Source: UCB3 sp964415605 | Lineage (GTDB): Bacteria > Chloroflexota > Anaerolineae > Epilineales > Epilineaceae | Direction: 5' to 3' | Length of the DNA: 9,053 bases | Assembly (NCBI GenBank): GCA_964415605.1 | Contig: CAYQBA010000180.1 | Span: 1 to 9,053 of the forward strand | Shown: positions 6,466-9,053 of the stretch, in pieces | Numbering within the stretch: the first letter of the stretch is position 1 | How the letters are laid out: each line of letters starts with the position of its first letter | Program-made: the position numbers and the translations under genes | The notes under the pieces: generated by a model | What the model was told of the DNA's origin: nothing | Databases searched by the model: none | The model's input: only the letters and a program-made list of their open reading frames with translations

Positions 6466-9053
6466 TCAGCGCTCCCCGACCAAATCCGCCGTCGCCGCGA
6501 TCGCCAGCGCGATCGCCGCCTCGCGCGCCAGGGTCTCGCCGGACGCCCGGGCCGCCTCGAACGCCGCGTCGCCCAGCGCCGCGCGCGCCTCGGCCAGGGC
6601 CGCCTCCACCACCAGCGCGTCCGCCGCCGTGAGGCCAGGCTCACCCGCGGCCAGCACCCCGCGCGCCGCCGCGACGAGGCGCACCGCCGTCTTGGCGCGC
6701 CCGGCCCGCAGCGCCAGCCGGCCCAGCCCCATGAGCCCCTGCGCCACCCACGTCATGTCGTCGATGCGCCCCGCGACCGCGATGCACGCCCGGTAGCCCG
6801 CGTGCGCCGACCCCAGGTCGCCCCGCTCCAGCGCCAGCGCGCCCGTCATGGCGTGCGCCGCCGCCAGCATCTCGTCGTTGCCGAGCTCCACCGCCAGCGC
6901 GTGCAGCTCGCGCGTGTGCCCCTCCGCCGCCGCCAGGTCGCCCAGCGCCAGCGCAGCGCGGCCGAGCTGCGCCAGGATCTGCATCGCGTAAAACGGGATC
7001 TCCAGCCGCCGCGCCAGCGCCAGCGCCGGCTCGAGATGCGCCACCGCCGCCGCCGGCCGGCCCTGCTCGGTGGCCATCACGCCGAGGTTCCCGCGGAACA
7101 CCACCTCCAGCCGCTCGTTGCCGAGCTCCGCGTTCGCGGCCAGCGCCGCGTGCAGGCGCGCCTCGGCCGCCGCGTAGTCGCGCTGCCGCCAGGCGATGCC
7201 CGCCAGGCTGTTCAGGACCCGCAGCATCCCGACGTCGTCTTCGATGGCCTCGGCGACCGCCAGCGCCCGCTCCGCGAACGCGCGCCCCCCCGCCAAGTCG
7301 TGGGCGCCGGTCGCCAGATCCGAGGCCCCGATCAGCGCCCGCAGCTGGAGCGCGTCGTGGGGATCGCTCGCGCGCCGGGCCAACGCGCGCGCCATCATCC
7401 GGCTGCCCTCCTCGAAGTGCACCCGCATCTCCCAGAAGCGGATGAGGTCCGCGGCGAGCGCGAGCTCCGCCGTCGCCGCCCCCGGATCGGCGTGGTACCA
7501 CGCCAGCGCCGCCCGGAAGTTGTCGTGCTCCTGGGCCAGCACGCGCAGCCAGTGCGCCTGCTCCGACCCCCGCAGCCCCGCGCTGCCCGCGGCCGCGAGC
7601 GCGCTGAAGTGCGCGGCGTGGCGCCCGCTCACCGCCGCCAGCTCGCCGCGCGCCGCCAGCATCTCGCGCCCGTGCTCGCGCACCACCCGGAGCATCCGGA
7701 ACCGCGGCCCGTCGACGGCGTCGCCGTCGGGGTCCTCGACGCGGGCGAGCATGCTGGCCTCGACCAGGCCCTCGAGGTCCGCCAGGAACGCGGCGGGCAC
7801 ACCGGCCGGATCGCCGTCTGCGCTCGAGCTCGGAGGCGGATGGCCGCCCGGGTCGGCCGCTCCCGCGGCGTCGCTCCGGCCGCCCCCCACCGCCCGTGCC
7901 TCGCCCGAGCCCGGCGCCGTCCCGCCCTGCCCAGGGCTCGCGCCCGCGATCGGCGCATCCGCCCCCCCGCACACGGCCGCCGCCGCCTCCAGACCGAAGC
8001 CGCCCGCGAACACCGCCAGCCGGCAGAAGAGCGCCCGCTGGCGCGGGCCGAGAAGCTGAAAGCCCCAGTTCATCGCGTCCCGCAGGCTCCGATGCCGCGC
8101 CGGCACATCCACGCGCCGCCCCGCCAGCGCCGTCGGCCGCGGGGCGAGCCGGGCCAGCATGGCCGCCGGGGACAGCAGCCGGATGTGCGCCGCCAGGATC
8201 TCGATGGCCAGCGGCAGGCCGTCAAACCGCCGGCACAGCTCGGCCACCTCCGCCAGCTCGCTGCCGCTGGGCACCCAGCCCGGCCGCAGCGCGGCCGCGC
8301 GCTGGACGAAGAGCCGCACCGCCTCGCTGTCCGCCGCCGCGCCCGCTGACGCCGGCTCCGGCAGCCCCAGCGGCGGCAGGCTCACCTCGTGCTCCCCGTA
8401 CAGCCGGAGCACCGACCGGCTCGTCGCCAGCACGCCCAGCCGGGGGCTCGCGTCCAAGAGCCGCGGCACCAGCGCCGCCGCGTCCAGCACGTGCTCGAAG
8501 TTGTCGAGCACCAGCAGCAGCGCCCGCGGCGCCAGGTGTTCCCCCAGGCGGTCCATCAGCGGCTGGGCGCCGGACGGCGCCAGGCCCAGCACCGCCGCGA
8601 TGGCCGGCCCGACCAGCCGCGCCTCGCCCAAGGCCGACAGGTCCACGAAGAACACGCCGTCCGGGAACCGCGCCGGTCGGGCATCCCGCAGCCGCCCCGC
8701 CGCCTCGAGCGCCAGCCGCGTCTTGCCCACGCCGCCCGGGCCGGTGATCGTCACTAACCGCGCGCCCTGCCCCGGCGCGCCCAGCCAGCCTTCGATGGTC
8801 GCCACCGCATCGGCTCGGCCGACGAAGCTCGTCCGCGGGGCGGGCAGATTGCCGGGCACGGCCTTGGGCTCGAGGCTGCCGACGATCCCCGGCGCGCCCA
8901 CCCCGTCGCCGGCATCCGCCGCACCTTCCACCCCGCCCGCCGCCGTCTCCGCCGATCCGGCCCGCGCCGCGGGGTCGCCGCCCCGCCCCGTGGCGCCGCC
9001 CACCTCGGCCGGCAGCGCCCCGCCGTCCGCGATCGCGTCGCGCAGCGTGCGCG
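6466..9053 (-). CDS. AfsR/SARP-like regulator, STAND ATPase plus TPR region (5' end missing)
   Basis: The frame ends at TGA (6468-6466) and is open to the right edge, so the N-terminus is missing. Counting from the GTG at 9003 as residue 1: a Gly/Ala linker, then NLPAPRTSFVGR (52-63), Walker A GPGGVGKT (88-95, K94), Walker B LLLVLDNFEHV (162-172), sensor-like VLATSR (191-196) and GLPLAIE (262-268). A winged-helix stretch follows, then alanine-rich helical repeats of TPR type to residue 845. This is the STAND/NB-ARC type found in AfsR, MalT/LuxR and cyclase-linked regulators. There is no LuxR HTH at the C-terminus, so a DNA-binding or other output domain should be N-terminal. Codons before the GTG read RTLRDAIADGGALPAE, resembling the end of a SARP BTAD domain (inference). 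An insertion rich in Gly, Ala, Pro and Ser (about 349-404) lies between the winged-helix parts. The GTG at 9003 has no Shine-Dalgarno and is not taken as the start. Likely an ATP-dependent, signal-controlled transcription factor for the downstream gene. Confidence 0.88.
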   Translation of the reverse strand, partial: RTLRDAIADGGALPAEVGGATGRGGDPAARAGSAETAAGGVEGAADAGDGVGAPGIVGSLEPKAVPGNLPAPRTSFVGRADAVATIEGWLGAPGQGARLVTITGPGGVGKTRLALEAAGRLRDARPARFPDGVFFVDLSALGEARLVGPAIAAVLGLAPSGAQPLMDRLGEHLAPRALLLVLDNFEHVLDAAALVPRLLDASPRLGVLATSRSVLRLYGEHEVSLPPLGLPEPASAGAAADSEAVRLFVQRAAALRPGWVPSGSELAEVAELCRRFDGLPLAIEILAAHIRLLSPAAMLARLAPRPTALAGRRVDVPARHRSLRDAMNWGFQLLGPRQRALFCRLAVFAGGFGLEAAAAVCGGADAPIAGASPGQGGTAPGSGEARAVGGGRSDAAGAADPGGHPPPSSSADGDPAGVPAAFLADLEGLVEASMLARVEDPDGDAVDGPRFRMLRVVREHGREMLAARGELAAVSGRHAAHFSALAAAGSAGLRGSEQAHWLRVLAQEHDNFRAALAWYHADPGAATAELALAADLIRFWEMRVHFEEGSRMMARALARRASDPHDALQLRALIGASDLATGAHDLAGGRAFAERALAVAEAIEDDVGMLRVLNSLAGIAWRQRDYAAAEARLHAALAANAELGNERLEVVFRGNLGVMATEQGRPAAAVAHLEPALALARRLEIPFYAMQILAQLGRAALALGDLAAAEGHTRELHALAVELGNDEMLAAAHAMTGALALERGDLGSAHAGYRACIAVAGRIDDMTWVAQGLMGLGRLALRAGRAKTAVRLVAAARGVLAAGEPGLTAADALVVEAALAEARAALGDAAFEAARASGETLAREAAIALAIAATADLVGER

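Noticed and set aside
6802..8349. Plus-strand frame of 515 codons antisense to the regulator
   Set aside because: Arg/Gln-rich shadow with no recognisable family; the minus strand has clear Walker motifs.
9001..9003. GTG as start of the regulator
   Set aside because: No Shine-Dalgarno before it and the frame stays open upstream with domain-like residues, so the gene most likely begins outside the window.

Overview
The window is very GC-rich (by eye clearly above 70%; not computed). It holds only two genes, both on the minus strand and both cut by a window edge, separated by a 129-base gap (6337-6465). Two things point to Chloroflexota. The secreted protein carries a long Thr/Pro stalk of the 'GTPTPS/TPTPT' kind combined with sensor-type propeller repeats, and the regulator has an 'NLPAPxTSFVGR' STAND ATPase. 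This assignment is inference. A high-GC actinomycete is the main alternative.

Right side (9053 to 6466): the 3' part of a large AfsR/SARP-like regulator, with a STAND/NB-ARC ATPase followed by TPR-like helical repeats. There is no C-terminal HTH, so any DNA-binding domain must lie upstream, outside the window. The few codons before the linker resemble the tail of a bacterial transcriptional activation domain (BTAD).

Gap (6465 to 6337): a compact control region, and the most interesting part of the window. The 9-mer CCGAACGCT occurs three times exactly, at 11 and 22 base spacing. Two degenerate copies continue the 11-base register. The last copy ends 8 bases before a TAGACT -10-like hexamer, with no recognisable -35. 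This is the geometry known for SARP-activated promoters. A large inverted repeat surrounds the -10, followed by a Shine-Dalgarno and tandem ATG codons.

Left side (6336 to 1 and beyond): one uninterrupted reading frame of 2112 codons with no stop in the window. It encodes a secreted multidomain protein: signal peptide, about 14 propeller blades (probably two seven-bladed propellers) with a Ser/Thr/Pro tandem-repeat loop inside one blade, two IPT/TIG-like domains, a zincin-like metallopeptidase domain (HEVMH), Ig/Fn3-like domains, TSP3-type calcium-binding repeats, a BACON-like domain and a Thr/Pro stalk running off the edge.

Working model (inference): the regulator senses a signal through its ATPase/TPR part and activates the adjacent promoter, controlling a very costly surface-anchored or released protease-like protein.
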